A stretch of DNA of 64,000 nucleotides from a virus, in IMG/VR virus record IMGVR_UViG_3300020027_000006, positions 1 through 64,000 of that record; one strand, 5' to 3'. Numbering within the stretch: the stretch's first letter is position 1; each line of letters begins with the position of its first letter. This document shows, piece after piece, positions 38,144 to 47,400 of this stretch. A program made the position numbers and the translations under genes. The notes below the pieces were generated by a model. It was not told where the DNA came from. It did no database searches and saw only the letters and a program-made list of their open reading frames with translations.

Positions 38144-38503
38144 TTAAATTTTAGTTAAATCAGCTGTCCAAGTATATTTTGATTTGTCAAGTGTTTGGTG
38201 AAAATCACCTGCGGCGTTTTTGTAAGTTGTTACTATCTCTTTTGTTGTCAAAGAAACTACTGCACAACAAAAATTTCCTGCGACTTTACCGCGTACCAGA
38301 ACCCGAACTTCTCCTCCGTTATTGTTTGCCTCTATTACGGAGCAATAGGTTAACATTGCCTTTATCTGTGTTTCGTCCACATGCTTTTGATTCATTCTAT
38401 CCATTGCATGATTTCGGAAAGCATAATTTGACGAACGAACCTGACTCATTAAATTCTGTATTTCAGGTTGTGACATTTGGGTATAGTGTTTTCGGTTTTC
38501 CAT
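38144..38503 (-). CDS. DUF4258-like small protein, 119 aa
   Basis: ATG at 38503 (MENRKHYTQMSQPEIQNLMS) after AGAGGG. 'FRNHAMDRMNQKHVDETQIK' followed by strands and 'GDFHQTLDKSKYTW' resembles small mRNA-interferase-like DUF4258/RelE-fold proteins (HaxxRmxqR pattern). Activity not established. Confidence 0.55.
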   Translation of the reverse strand: MENRKHYTQMSQPEIQNLMSQVRSSNYAFRNHAMDRMNQKHVDETQIKAMLTYCSVIEANNNGGEVRVLVRGKVAGNFCCAVVSLTTKEIVTTYKNAAGDFHQTLDKSKYTWTADLTKI

Positions 38504-38523
38504 AATGATTCCCTCTACTAAAT

Positions 38524-38552
38524 ATATTAGCAAATAGATTCTGTTTTGTCAA
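38524..38552 (-). promoter_or_regulatory. Leftward promoter
   Basis: TTGACA (38547-38552), 17-nt spacer, TAATAT (38524-38529) on the minus strand. Confidence 0.77.
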
Positions 38553-38640
38553 CACTTATTTTACAGAAAATAAAAATTAAAAGGTGTTGTCCGACGCACA
38601 TTTATATTTTATCTATCTGCGGAAACTAAACCGCAAACCC

Positions 38641-38904
38641 TTAAAAAACTACACTATGAAAATGCTCCGGTCGTGCATCTTGCCTAACTATTGGCATATT
38701 CTTTATTTGATGAAAATCACCATCAAAGATTCGGATTTCAACATTACCATTAACGGTAAGAAGTTTAACATCGTTCCACAGACCTGTTGTTAACGGGCTA
38801 ACAATAGTGCAGTGTGAAAAGACTTGAACGGTCGGGTGTAATCGTGTAAAGAATTTTTCTGCAATACTAGCACGTTCGATTTTTGATGTTTTCCACAAAT
38901 CCAT
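38641..38904 (-). CDS. Hypothetical protein, 87 aa
   Basis: MDLWKTSKIERASIAEKFFT; strand-rich centre ('VNGNVEIRIFDGDFHQIKNM'). AAGGAAGG in the leader. Confidence 0.63.
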   Translation of the reverse strand: MDLWKTSKIERASIAEKFFTRLHPTVQVFSHCTIVSPLTTGLWNDVKLLTVNGNVEIRIFDGDFHQIKNMPIVRQDARPEHFHSVVF

Positions 38905-38943
38905 TTTTTTTTTATCCTTCCTTAACCAACTTCCAACTATTAA

Positions 38944-38972
38944 ATTCTACCAAATAGATTCTGTATTGTCAA
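38944..38972 (-). promoter_or_regulatory. Leftward promoter
   Basis: TTGACA (38967-38972), 17-nt spacer, TAGAAT (38944-38949) on the minus strand. Confidence 0.74.
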
Positions 38973-39154
38973 CACTTATTTTTAATATTTTGCAGACGTT
39001 TGCGGAGCTTATAATAAGTTGCTTTGCTTATTTCTACACCATTGATGAAAGCCACACCGTTAGACGTATAAGGATTATATTTTGACTCTCCGACCGTATA
39101 ACCACCAGCCATTGGGATTTTGAAATATTTAATTGCGGAAAATTGATTTTTCAT
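38969..39154 (-). CDS. Hypothetical protein, 61 aa
   Basis: MKNQFSAIKYFKIPMAGGYT; ends with a basic helix. Its stop overlaps the next promoter. Last gene of the unit from 40118. Confidence 0.6.
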   Translation of the reverse strand: MKNQFSAIKYFKIPMAGGYTVGESKYNPYTSNGVAFINGVEISKATYYKLRKRLQNIKNKC

Positions 39155-39166
39155 AATAACACTCTT

Positions 39167-39583
39167 TTAATTAATTTCTAGGGTTTGGAAAACATCTTTT
39201 ATTTTAAGGATTTCTTTTTGAGCTTTTTCTTGTAAGAAAATAACTTGTGTTTTACTTCTACTGATAATAACTTCATCAGTTCTATATTTGACTATTTTAA
39301 CGTATCGTTTTTTGCACAGTTCAGAAAAAATTTGAGCGTCCTCAAAATCAAACCATTCCTTCAAAGACTCAAGAGAATCACAGCCAAAGCAATAATTTTC
39401 TATGTTTTTAATATCGAACGTATCAAAATCATGAGCATAAGTAGGTCTCTCATGCGGAAACCCATTATATTCCTTCATCCATTTTCCTATCAAGGCTGTA
39501 ATGGCGACCGTTCTATTAGAATGATTATACACACCATTTGTTTCTCCGTCTCTGATTACTTCTAATCTATAAACTTCTTGCAT
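39167..39583 (-). CDS. Hypothetical protein, 138 aa
   Basis: ATG at 39583 (MQEVYRLEVIRDGETNGVYN) after AAGG; mixed fold, no family recognised. Confidence 0.64.
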   Translation of the reverse strand: MQEVYRLEVIRDGETNGVYNHSNRTVAITALIGKWMKEYNGFPHERPTYAHDFDTFDIKNIENYCFGCDSLESLKEWFDFEDAQIFSELCKKRYVKIVKYRTDEVIISRSKTQVIFLQEKAQKEILKIKDVFQTLEIN

Positions 39584-39615
39584 AGTGACCATCCTTACGA
39601 ATTTAATTTTTTCTA

Positions 39616-39894
39616 CTATATCGCGGTCTCAAAACCTAAACGCACCCAAACAAAAAAATCAAACAGACTTACTTTTTTGTTTTCACCTATCATACGTTGT
39701 TGCTTATAAAGGATAACAGGCTTACTTTCGCCTCGTTGAATACGCACCACTTGATAAAACAATGTGCGATTATTTTTCTTTATGCTTGCGGACGTAGTAA
39801 AGCGAACACACTCAACAGCATCCTCAACAAATACTGTTTTGCTTTTTGTAACTTTGACGCCTTTATCGGTTGTGTTTGTTTCTGTGGTTTTCAT
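39616..39894 (-). CDS. Hypothetical protein, 92 aa
   Basis: ATG at 39894 overlaps the upstream stop as ATGA (MKTTETNTTDKGVKVTKSKT). Basic, strand-rich. Confidence 0.64.
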   Translation of the reverse strand: MKTTETNTTDKGVKVTKSKTVFVEDAVECVRFTTSASIKKNNRTLFYQVVRIQRGESKPVILYKQQRMIGENKKVSLFDFFVWVRLGFETAI

Positions 39895-40118
39895 TTCCAA
39901 ATCGTGTTATCCGACAATTCCTGATTAGCATCTTCAAACGACAAACCGAAAATGCTCATATAATCACAAATGATATTAGTGCATTTATTATCAAACTCCT
40001 CCGTTACTACTCCAACAAATTCTGTTTCATCCGTTTCTATTTCATAGTTGCGGATAAAAGAAATAGCTGACATATTGACTATTTTGTTCCAGTCTGATTG
40101 TAATTCGGTTTTTGTCAT
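39891..40118 (-). CDS. Acidic hypothetical protein, 75 aa
   Basis: MTKTELQSDWNKIVNMSAIS; helical, acidic, ends SDNTIWK. GAGG upstream. First gene of a four-gene unit. Confidence 0.64.
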   Translation of the reverse strand: MTKTELQSDWNKIVNMSAISFIRNYEIETDETEFVGVVTEEFDNKCTNIICDYMSIFGLSFEDANQELSDNTIWK

Positions 40119-40140
40119 TTCCTAACCTCTAACAATTCTA

Positions 40141-40169
40141 ATACTAGCAAATAAAAACTAAATTGTCAA
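40141..40169 (-). promoter_or_regulatory. Leftward promoter
   Basis: TTGACA (40164-40169), 17-nt spacer, TAGTAT (40141-40146) on the minus strand. Confidence 0.75.
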
Positions 40170-40172
40170 CAT

Positions 40173-40210
40173 AAAAAGCAACCAGATACATTTCTGATTG
40201 CTTTTATTTT
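40173..40210. terminator. Bidirectional hairpin terminator
   Basis: AAAAGCAACCAGA/TTCTGATTGCTTTT stem with A and T runs on either side. Confidence 0.72.
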
Positions 40211-40228
40211 TAACCTTTTGCGGAGGCC

Positions 40229-40441
40229 TTAAAGTCTATCCATAAAATCATCTGTTAAACTTTCGATGAACGCCGCTTTTTCTTCTTCGTCAGGATAAGT
40301 AAAAAATTCCGCCCATTCCGTGGCATCCATATGAACCGATTCTCGGTCAGCAGTATTTGTAATTTTACAAATACCATAGTTAAAGAAAAGGTCACTCATT
40401 TGAACAGCGGAAACAAACATTCCTAAAACTTGGTTAGCCAT
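40229..40441 (-). CDS. Hypothetical protein, 70 aa
   Basis: MANQVLGMFVSAVQMSDLFF; acidic C-terminus with 'DATEWAEFFTYPDEEEKAAF'. First leftward gene beside the control region. Confidence 0.64.
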   Translation of the reverse strand: MANQVLGMFVSAVQMSDLFFNYGICKITNTADRESVHMDATEWAEFFTYPDEEEKAAFIESLTDDFMDRL

Positions 40442-40495
40442 ATAGATTGTAAATTATCCTTTATCGTGAATTCGCTACCTTAGTAGCATAATAAA

Positions 40496-40524
40496 ATATT
40501 AACACTTGCGGAACCTATTGTCAA
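40496..40524 (-). promoter_or_regulatory. Leftward promoter
   Basis: TTGACA (40519-40524), 17-nt spacer, TAATAT (40496-40501) on the minus strand. Confidence 0.74.
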
Positions 40525-40742
40525 CAAAAAACATATCATTCCAGAATGAGAAGACCATTTCATGTATATCACGACCGAACAAACTGCATTCTATCCCACC
40601 GTCCACCAGACGAGCAGCGATTCGTTTCTTTTTTATTTATTTCTTTTCTTTTCTTTTCCCGCATTCTACTCTTTCTCCGCTCATTATCGGACGCAGACAT
40701 AATTATGTAATTTAACAAGATTGTTAAATTGTTTCACGACTT
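40525..40742 (-). other. Small-RNA-like motifs on the minus strand
   Basis: GCGTCCGATAATGAG in reverse (40680-40694), a TTCTTTTC repeat (about 40640-40656) and a hairpin TTTAACA/TGTTAAA near 40712-40730. No promoter found. Confidence 0.4.
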
Positions 40743-41366
40743 TGTTTCATAGATAGCATTCTGTATTAAACCGATTTACACAGCAAATATCATGCCATTA
40801 AATTCTGGAAAAATATGAGTTTTTAAGCGTTTTTTGATTTACTAAGTGTTGCAAATAAAAGACTTATAGCATCAAAAATAAAGATGTACTAGGACAAGGG
40901 GTGACTTGTTTAACGCGACGAGAGCCCCGGAAATCAACACTGTAAATCCTTTATTTTCAACACTTTGCGGACATAGCAATTAGTATGCCAAAACAGCTGT
41001 TTAACACGTTGTTTCACATATTTATTTTACTACCTGCGGACTGACACAGTTATTCATTTATGAAACAGTTCATATAGTATTCTCTGTACTATCTATGAAA
41101 CAACCTATTGTTACAACCTTATGCTATCTATGAAACAGTGCTATATGTATCAGGTTGTATCATATACGATACAGTGGCATCCTTACTATTACACACCATC
41201 TATGAAACAATGATACACATACCACGTTGTAGCATGTATAGCACAGCCCATAACATACTATCTATGCAACATACCTTACTATAAAATAATGTATCACTAA
41301 ATATTATAGTACAGTGCGGACAAAACAATAGGTAAACCATAAACAAATAACATACTATCTATCAAA
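40743..41366. repeat. Iteron array TACTATCTATGAAACA
   Basis: Copies at 40743-40758 (inverted), 41087-41102, 41122-41137, 41195-41209, 41256-41271 (one change) and 41352-41366 (partial), within gene-free AT-rich DNA at the switch from leftward to rightward genes. Candidate replication origin or multi-site operator. Confidence 0.6.
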
Positions 41367-41404
41367 ACCAAATGATAACTATATACATATAGTCATATAA
41401 AGTA

Positions 41405-41433
41405 TTGACATATACCTATCTAAATGCTACTCT
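41405..41433 (+). promoter_or_regulatory. Rightward promoter
   Basis: TTGACA (41405-41410), 17-nt spacer, TACTCT (41428-41433), directly after the last iteron. Confidence 0.7.
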
Positions 41434-41479
41434 ATCATAGAGGTTATATTGGTACTAACTTAAAAGGGGAATAAACACT

Positions 41480-41671
41480 ATGACACGCGACAGCTACACA
41501 ATAGAGGACATCCAAAATGCCGAGGACGCAAGCAACGAATATAAACGAGCAGCCGCTATTGCATCTATGGAGCAAGATGAGGAAGATGAAGCAGCATACT
41601 TAGTTGACACTAAGTTATTGGATTCATGGGAAAACTCATATATGGCATCAGGAATAAAAGATTGTGTATAA
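41480..41671 (+). CDS. Acidic hypothetical protein, 63 aa
   Basis: MTRDSYTIEDIQNAEDASNE; Glu/Asp-rich helices. AAGGGG upstream. It lies alone inside the repeat-rich region, so it may act on it, but nothing shows that. Confidence 0.65.
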   Translation: MTRDSYTIEDIQNAEDASNEYKRAAAIASMEQDEEDEAAYLVDTKLLDSWENSYMASGIKDCV

Positions 41672-42349
41672 GACTGTGCAAAAGATTGTACATAAATCGC
41701 ATTCGCCTGATATACCAAATAACGGCACATTCTTGCTACAATGACATAAAATGTTATTTTATAGTAGTTTGCGGATAACAAAATATGTCACACACTACAT
41801 ATCCGCAGATAACTGACAAAAATTGATAACATACATTGTCAGTTATCTGCCAAATATAAAACAAACGTATGAAAACTGACATATAGTGTCAGGGATATGT
41901 GACACAACTGTTTCATTACATAAAACAAACGAATGATACAGACATAATTTGTCATAAGGAGGATACCAAATATACATTACTAACTAACAATAAATGTAAC
42001 ACTAACACATAGTGTCATATCATTAAGAGAGTAACATAACAAAAACTGTCATAGTAACAGATATAGTAGTGACACATAGTGGTACAATGTCGTTTTCTGT
42101 CATTTACTCGAGGTACTGGTAGGTTGGCATGTTGAGGCACCCATCTCCAGCCCTACTCAAAAAATCTCCAGCCCTACTCAAAATCTTACCGTCCCATTCC
42201 CCTACTTTATCCTCTATTTAAATAGAGACTAATTTTATTTTTAGTTTTGTACTCGTCTTTTCTGTTTTTCCCTATTAAAATAGCCTTGTTGTACAAAAAA
42301 AATTTTTCTTGGTCATTTTTAATAGGGGGTCTGTTTTAGGTGTGTTTGT
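41672..42349. other. Gene-free region with TGACA/TGTCA repeats
   Basis: Several ACATAGTGTCA-type and TGACA...TGTCA inverted units (41805-42110), a direct repeat of ATCTCCAGCCCTACTCAAAA (42145-42186), a CTCTATTTAAATAGAG palindrome (42211-42226) and a CCCTATTAAAA/TTTTAATAGGG inverted repeat (42271-42327). Likely regulatory or origin-linked. Confidence 0.55.
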
Positions 42350-42625
42350 TTATTCTTTTAACCAATTGTGTAATGGTGTTATTAGTTTATTTAGTCTTTT
42401 TTCTTCTTTTATTACTTTTTGTTTATTTTCTCTCTCCACACGTAGTCTAATTTTTTGTCTTATTGTAAGAGCTGATTTATGTAACTTATCTAATGCACTC
42501 ATATCACCATCTTGAAGAGTCTTTAAGTGCTCTTTTGAAAGAGGTCTAAGTGGTAAAGATTTAATTAATTTCTCTCGTTTCTTTTTATTTTTTATTTTTA
42601 CCTCTTCTGGTATTGTGTTTGGCAT
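42350..42625 (-). CDS. Coiled-coil protein with Trp-Leu tail, 91 aa
   Basis: MPNTIPEEVKIKNKKKREKL; Lys/Glu/Arg-rich helix throughout, ends TPLHNWLKE. Last of four similar genes. Confidence 0.65.
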   Translation of the reverse strand: MPNTIPEEVKIKNKKKREKLIKSLPLRPLSKEHLKTLQDGDMSALDKLHKSALTIRQKIRLRVERENKQKVIKEEKRLNKLITPLHNWLKE

Positions 42626-42668
42626 TTGTTTTGGTTCCTTTTATTTTGTCCGCGAGGCACTTAAATTT

Positions 42669-42923
42669 TTAACCATTTGAAAACTGGGCTTTCTTTACCT
42701 GATTCAGTTTTGATTTGATTATTTGTTTGATTGTGGTTTGAAGGTCTGTTATCTTCTTTTTGATTATTTCTAATTCTGGTTGGATTTTAGAAAAAGCATA
42801 ATAATCATCTGGATGCATAACATAATCGTAAGCTAACCTGTCTCTGTCTTTAATAAGAATATTTAGTTTCTTTTCTAGAGTCTTTATTTTATAGTCATCC
42901 ATTTTTGTATAGGTAAGCTGCAT
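42669..42923 (-). CDS. Coiled-coil protein, tail lost or shifted, 84 aa
   Basis: MQLTYTKMDDYKIKTLEKKL, helical. It ends AQFSNG*, but a -1 shift at the TTTT run next to the stop would give 'FFKWLKI', the same kind of tail as its neighbours. The sequence has either lost one T or uses a frameshift. Confidence 0.62.
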   Translation of the reverse strand: MQLTYTKMDDYKIKTLEKKLNILIKDRDRLAYDYVMHPDDYYAFSKIQPELEIIKKKITDLQTTIKQIIKSKLNQVKKAQFSNG

Positions 42924-43165
42924 ACAGTATTTAATTTATCTTGTATCCTATCTTTTTCTTTTTGTATTTTTTTGTCCAACTCTATTGTTTTTAAGCTTAT
43001 TCTTCTTACCTCATCATTGAATACTTCTAAGCCTATATGAGTTGTATTCATTTGTCTCCAATACTCATTCTTTAGTGCGTCGTATTCGTTCCAATTTAAC
43101 TCCCTCTCTATGATTAAATCCTTTAATTTTTTAGATGTGGCATTCATTATTTCTTCTTTAACCAT
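42884..43165 (-). CDS. Coiled-coil protein with Trp-Met tail, 93 aa
   Basis: MVKEEIMNATSKKLKDLIIE (or the Met at codon 7); helical, ends LPIQKWMTIK. Overlaps both neighbours. Confidence 0.63.
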   Translation of the reverse strand: MVKEEIMNATSKKLKDLIIERELNWNEYDALKNEYWRQMNTTHIGLEVFNDEVRRISLKTIELDKKIQKEKDRIQDKLNTVCSLPIQKWMTIK

Positions 43166-43467
43166 TTTTGTACACTGTTTGCTTCTTTTTGAGCTTCTTT
43201 TTGAGCTTCTTTTTGAGCTTCTTTTTCAAGCTTTTTAGTTAACTTTATCTGTGCTTTCTTAGTTATAAGTTTTGCTAAATATAGTTCAATATAATCCCTT
43301 GAATAAACCAGTTTTTCTATTTGTTTTTGTATAGACAGGGCATTTTTTACATCGTAGAGATTAAGGCTTACTCTGTAATTATTGTTTAGTGAGAATATTT
43401 TTGATATTATTGAGTTTAACTCGTCTGATACTTCTTCAATTTGTTTTTCTATATCTAGGTCACTCAT
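43147..43467 (-). CDS. Coiled-coil protein with Trp-Leu tail, 106 aa
   Basis: MSDLDIEKQIEEVSDELNSI; coiled coil, then a triple EAQK repeat (KEAQKEAQKEAQKEANSV) and the tail VQKWLKKK. Confidence 0.66.
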   Translation of the reverse strand: MSDLDIEKQIEEVSDELNSIISKIFSLNNNYRVSLNLYDVKNALSIQKQIEKLVYSRDYIELYLAKLITKKAQIKLTKKLEKEAQKEAQKEAQKEANSVQKWLKKK

Positions 43468-43499
43468 ATAATTTTACTCGTATAATTTTCGTATAATTT

Positions 43500-43522
43500 T
43501 ATAGTGTCTGCGGAACACTATA
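43500..43522. promoter_or_regulatory. Inverted repeat in the 43467 leader
   Basis: TATAGTGT/ACACTATA stem around CTGCGGA, between the promoter and the first gene; possible operator or leader hairpin. Confidence 0.5.
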
Positions 43523-43542
43523 ATAGAACTCTTGTATTTATA

Positions 43543-43571
43543 ATCTTAACATAAAATCCGCAGATAGTCAA
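43543..43571 (-). promoter_or_regulatory. Leftward promoter
   Basis: TTGACT (43566-43571), 17-nt spacer, TAAGAT (43543-43548) on the minus strand. Confidence 0.7.
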
Positions 43572-43610
43572 CAAATATTTTATTTTTCTAATAAAATACA
43601 TTTCTAATGC

Positions 43611-43639
43611 TTGACATATGCTGTAACTTTATATAAACT
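43611..43639 (+). promoter_or_regulatory. Rightward promoter of terminase unit
   Basis: TTGACA (43611-43616), 17-nt spacer, TAAACT (43634-43639). Confidence 0.76.
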
Positions 43640-43672
43640 TTCCAGTTATGGAGATAAAATTATTAGTAAAAC

Positions 43673-44455
43673 ATGTCTAGTACAAAAACAATGAAACGCT
43701 CAAAAGAGCAACGTGAGTCTGATATGAATATACTGTCTAAAATGTATATTCGAAACAAATCTCAGATGGAGATAGGCCGTACACTTGGAATATCTCAAGG
43801 TCAGGTCTCCAATGACCTCAAAAAACTACTCAAACGTTGGGAAGATACTCGCCTTAACGATATAGACCAATATAAAGCAGAGCAATTACAACGAATCAAT
43901 CACATAGAAGGTGAAATGTGGACAGCTTGGGAGCTTAGTAAGACCAAAGGTAAGATAACTATATCTAAATCAAAATCAGGAGAAATGGTCAAAATGCTTG
44001 ACCCGTCGACCGGAAGAGAATTTAAGATGGACGATGACCGTTACTGGAAAGCAGGTGAAATCGAAGAGCTTCCAACTGGCGGGGGTGATATGCAATACAT
44101 GAACGGTATTATGTGGTGTGTACAAGAACGTTCTAAAATTATGGGACTTAATGCTCCTAAGAAAATTGCTGCTACTGACCCAACCGGTACAATAGAAGCA
44201 GGTCAATCTGCAAAAGAGATACTTGGGGATATAATAGGCGGAATTTTAAAACGAGCTGAAAAATCTGATAAAGAATTAATAGGAAGTAAACTTATGGAAA
44301 TCGGAGATAACAATGAGATTGATGTTAGCTCTGGCTCAGTTCTGGCTCAAAAAATAAGGGATGAAAAAATACGAAGACTTCCGCCTGCAAAAAACGCAGG
44401 TACATCTAGTACCGAAGAAAATAATTACATTGATGCGGAGATAATAGATGAGTAA
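43673..44455 (+). CDS. Terminase small subunit-like HTH protein, 260 aa
   Basis: N-terminal HTH: 'RNKSQMEIGRTLGISQGQVS' followed by 'NDLKKLLKRWEDTRLNDIDQ', then a helical middle and an acidic C-terminus. Position directly before the large terminase (eight-base overlap) and the HTH support the small-subunit role, binding phage DNA for packaging. Start could also be the ATG at 43691. Confidence 0.65.
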   Translation: MSSTKTMKRSKEQRESDMNILSKMYIRNKSQMEIGRTLGISQGQVSNDLKKLLKRWEDTRLNDIDQYKAEQLQRINHIEGEMWTAWELSKTKGKITISKSKSGEMVKMLDPSTGREFKMDDDRYWKAGEIEELPTGGGDMQYMNGIMWCVQERSKIMGLNAPKKIAATDPTGTIEAGQSAKEILGDIIGGILKRAEKSDKELIGSKLMEIGDNNEIDVSSGSVLAQKIRDEKIRRLPPAKNAGTSSTEENNYIDAEIIDE

Positions 44456-47400
44456 AGAAAAATCAGCAGGCATTGATACATATAATGTAGAAGGCAAAGA
44501 ATCTAAGGTTGCCAATTATACCCCTGAACCTGATGATAACAGAAGCATAATGGAAAAACTTGCTGACCTTAGTGTAGAAAATCCAGAAGCTTATAACGAA
44601 GCAATAGACGCATTAATAGCCGAAAAAGGTGAAGATTGGTTTAAGAATCTTCGTTATGATTGGTCTATAAACGGACGACCTAAACAGTTTCCTCCACAGC
44701 CTATGGAAAAGTGGAGAGCTTGGATTTGTTTGGCAGGTCGCGGATGGGGAAAAGATTTAAGTCCTTTAACCCCAATACTTACAGTCAATCGTGGATGGAT
44801 TACATTAGATAATATTTTAGTAGGAGATGTAGTATTTGATGAGCAAGGTTCTCATACTTCAGTTACAGCTGTTTATGATACGAATCCTGAAAAATGTTAT
44901 AGACTTCATTTTAGTGACGGCACTTGTATAGAGGCTGGAGAGGGACATGAATGGGTGACTTGGGACAGACAAGACCGCAAAGCATATAGAAGGTCTACAT
45001 ACGAGGACGCTAATTCTTTTCCAGAAGATTGGGTTAATTGGAAGGTAAAACGTGTAACTGCTCGTACTTGGCTTAATAAAGAAAAAGTAGAGTCTGCTTT
45101 AGAATTATCTAAGGCTGGTTTTAGTAATAGAAAAATAGCTCAAATAACAGGATTAGGGAGGCTTGCTTTGGCTAAACACATTAAAGCTGGGCGATTTATA
45201 GAAAAACCAGTTCATGAGTTTGGAAAAAACAGAGTAAAAACTTCACAGGAAATAGTAGAAACTCTTTATCATGAGTTAGCTGACGGAAGATTAGAAACTA
45301 ATCACTGTATTCCTAATACTCGACCGTTAAAGACGGAAAATAAAATTTTGCCTATTGACCCTTATTTATTTGGTATGTGGCTTGGTGACGGTTCTAAAGC
45401 TAGTGGGCAAATCGCTACTCATAAAGATGACCTGTCTAATTTAACCTGTGAGTTGGATAAATTAGGATACAAGTATTCAGAACATAAAGACTATATATTT
45501 AATGTTTACGGTTTAGTTACTCAACTTAAAGAGCTTGGAGTACATAAAAACAAACATATCCCTTCAGATTATTTGTCGTCTTCCATAGACCAGAGACTAT
45601 CTCTTCTGCAAGGTCTTATGGACAGTGATGGTACTGCTGATAAAGATGGCTCAAGATGTGAATTTAGTCAGAGTAATGAAACACTTGCAAAACAAGTGTA
45701 TACTTTAATCGTCTCGCTTGGTATGAGTGCTCATATGACCTCTCGAATTCCAATATTAAATGGGGAAGAGAAAAAAGAAAACTGGAGAATAAGATTTACT
45801 CCTAATCTTCCAGTTTTCAGACTTCCTAGAAAACTGGAAAGATTAGATTTTTCTAGGTCTCAAATATTAAAAAGATATTGCAGATACATAATTAAAGCAG
45901 AAGAAATTGTTCCAATTCCTATGCGTTGCATAACTGTAGATTCCCCTAATTCTTTATACTTGGCAGGTGACCAATTAATCCCTACTCATAATACCAAGAC
46001 AGGGGCAGAAACTACAAATATTTGGGTCAACACACATAAAAAAGGAACTCCACCTATACGTATAGCTCTTATTGGTGCAACTACTAGTGACTGTAACGCG
46101 GTCATGGTTTCTGGAAATTCTGGTATACTCAGTATTTATCCAGATAAAGAAAAACCTGACTGGATTTCAACCAACAGAAAAGTTATTTGGCGGTATCCTG
46201 ACGGAGAAGTAAAGGCTATTGCGGAATGTTTTGCTTTAGACATCAATACTGAGATACCCACACCCAAAGGGTTTAAACTTATGGGTGATATTACAGTTGG
46301 TGAACAAGTATTTGATGAAAAAGGTCTCCCTTGCAATGTAACTGCTGTAACTGATACAGGACTAGACCATAAATGTTTTGAAATAACGTTTAAAAATGGT
46401 CAAAAAATAACGGCTGATGCTGCACATCTATGGAAAATTTCTACAGCTTCGGATAGAGATAGTAGAGTTGATAAAAGCAGAATAGTGAATTCTCAGTGGA
46501 TTGCGGACAACTTTAGTGTTCCGCATAAGGGAAGAAAAAACGATTTAAATATTTGGGTCAAATTAACAGAACCTGTATTGTACGAAGAAAAAGAGCTGTC
46601 TATTGCACCATACGTTTTAGGTGTATGGCTTGGAGATGGTGCAAATAATAATAGTTCTTTTGTATCAGAAACTTCTGAGATTCCAGATTTCATATCATCT
46701 TTTGGTTATTCTGTAACAAAAACTAAAGCACCAATGCGTTACACAATTTGTGGTCTTATTACTCAGCTTAAAGAGTTTGGACTTTATAGAAATAAGCATA
46801 TACCTTCGATTTACAAGCAAGGGTCTATTGAGCAAAGAAAAGAACTATTGCGGGGATTGTTAGATACAGATGGTTTTGTATCAAAAAAAGGTGCGATTGT
46901 ATTCTCTAATACAAATGAAGATTTAGTTGATGGGGTGTGTGAAATAGTTTCCAGTCTTGGTGGATGGACAACAAAAAAATTACAAAACCCAAAAAAGAAT
47001 CTTCCTTATAATCAAAAACCTAGATGGAAGGTAGTTATTAGAGGGCTGTATGACCTTTTCAAACTTCCACGAAAACTGGAGAGAGTAATAATTAGAAGAG
47101 TGTCCACTGATTTGCCAGTAGTTTCACTTAAAGAAGTAGAACCAACACCAGTTAGATGTATAACAGTAGACTCATCAGAACATCTATTTCTTGCTACTAG
47201 AAGCTATATTGTGACCTCAAACAGTGCAGAGGAGCCTGAGCGTCTTCGAGGCCCACAATTTAATTATGCGTGGTGTTTGATTGGAGAAACTCCAGTGTTA
47301 ATGGAGAATTTTACAACCAAACCTTTGAAAGATATTAAAGAGGGAGAATATGTACGAACGAGAGACGGGGCTAAGAAAGTATTAGCTTCTTATCTTACCA

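Noticed and set aside
42309-42515. Rightward frame opposite the coiled-coil genes
   Set aside because: No ribosome site; shadow of Lys/Glu-rich leftward codons.
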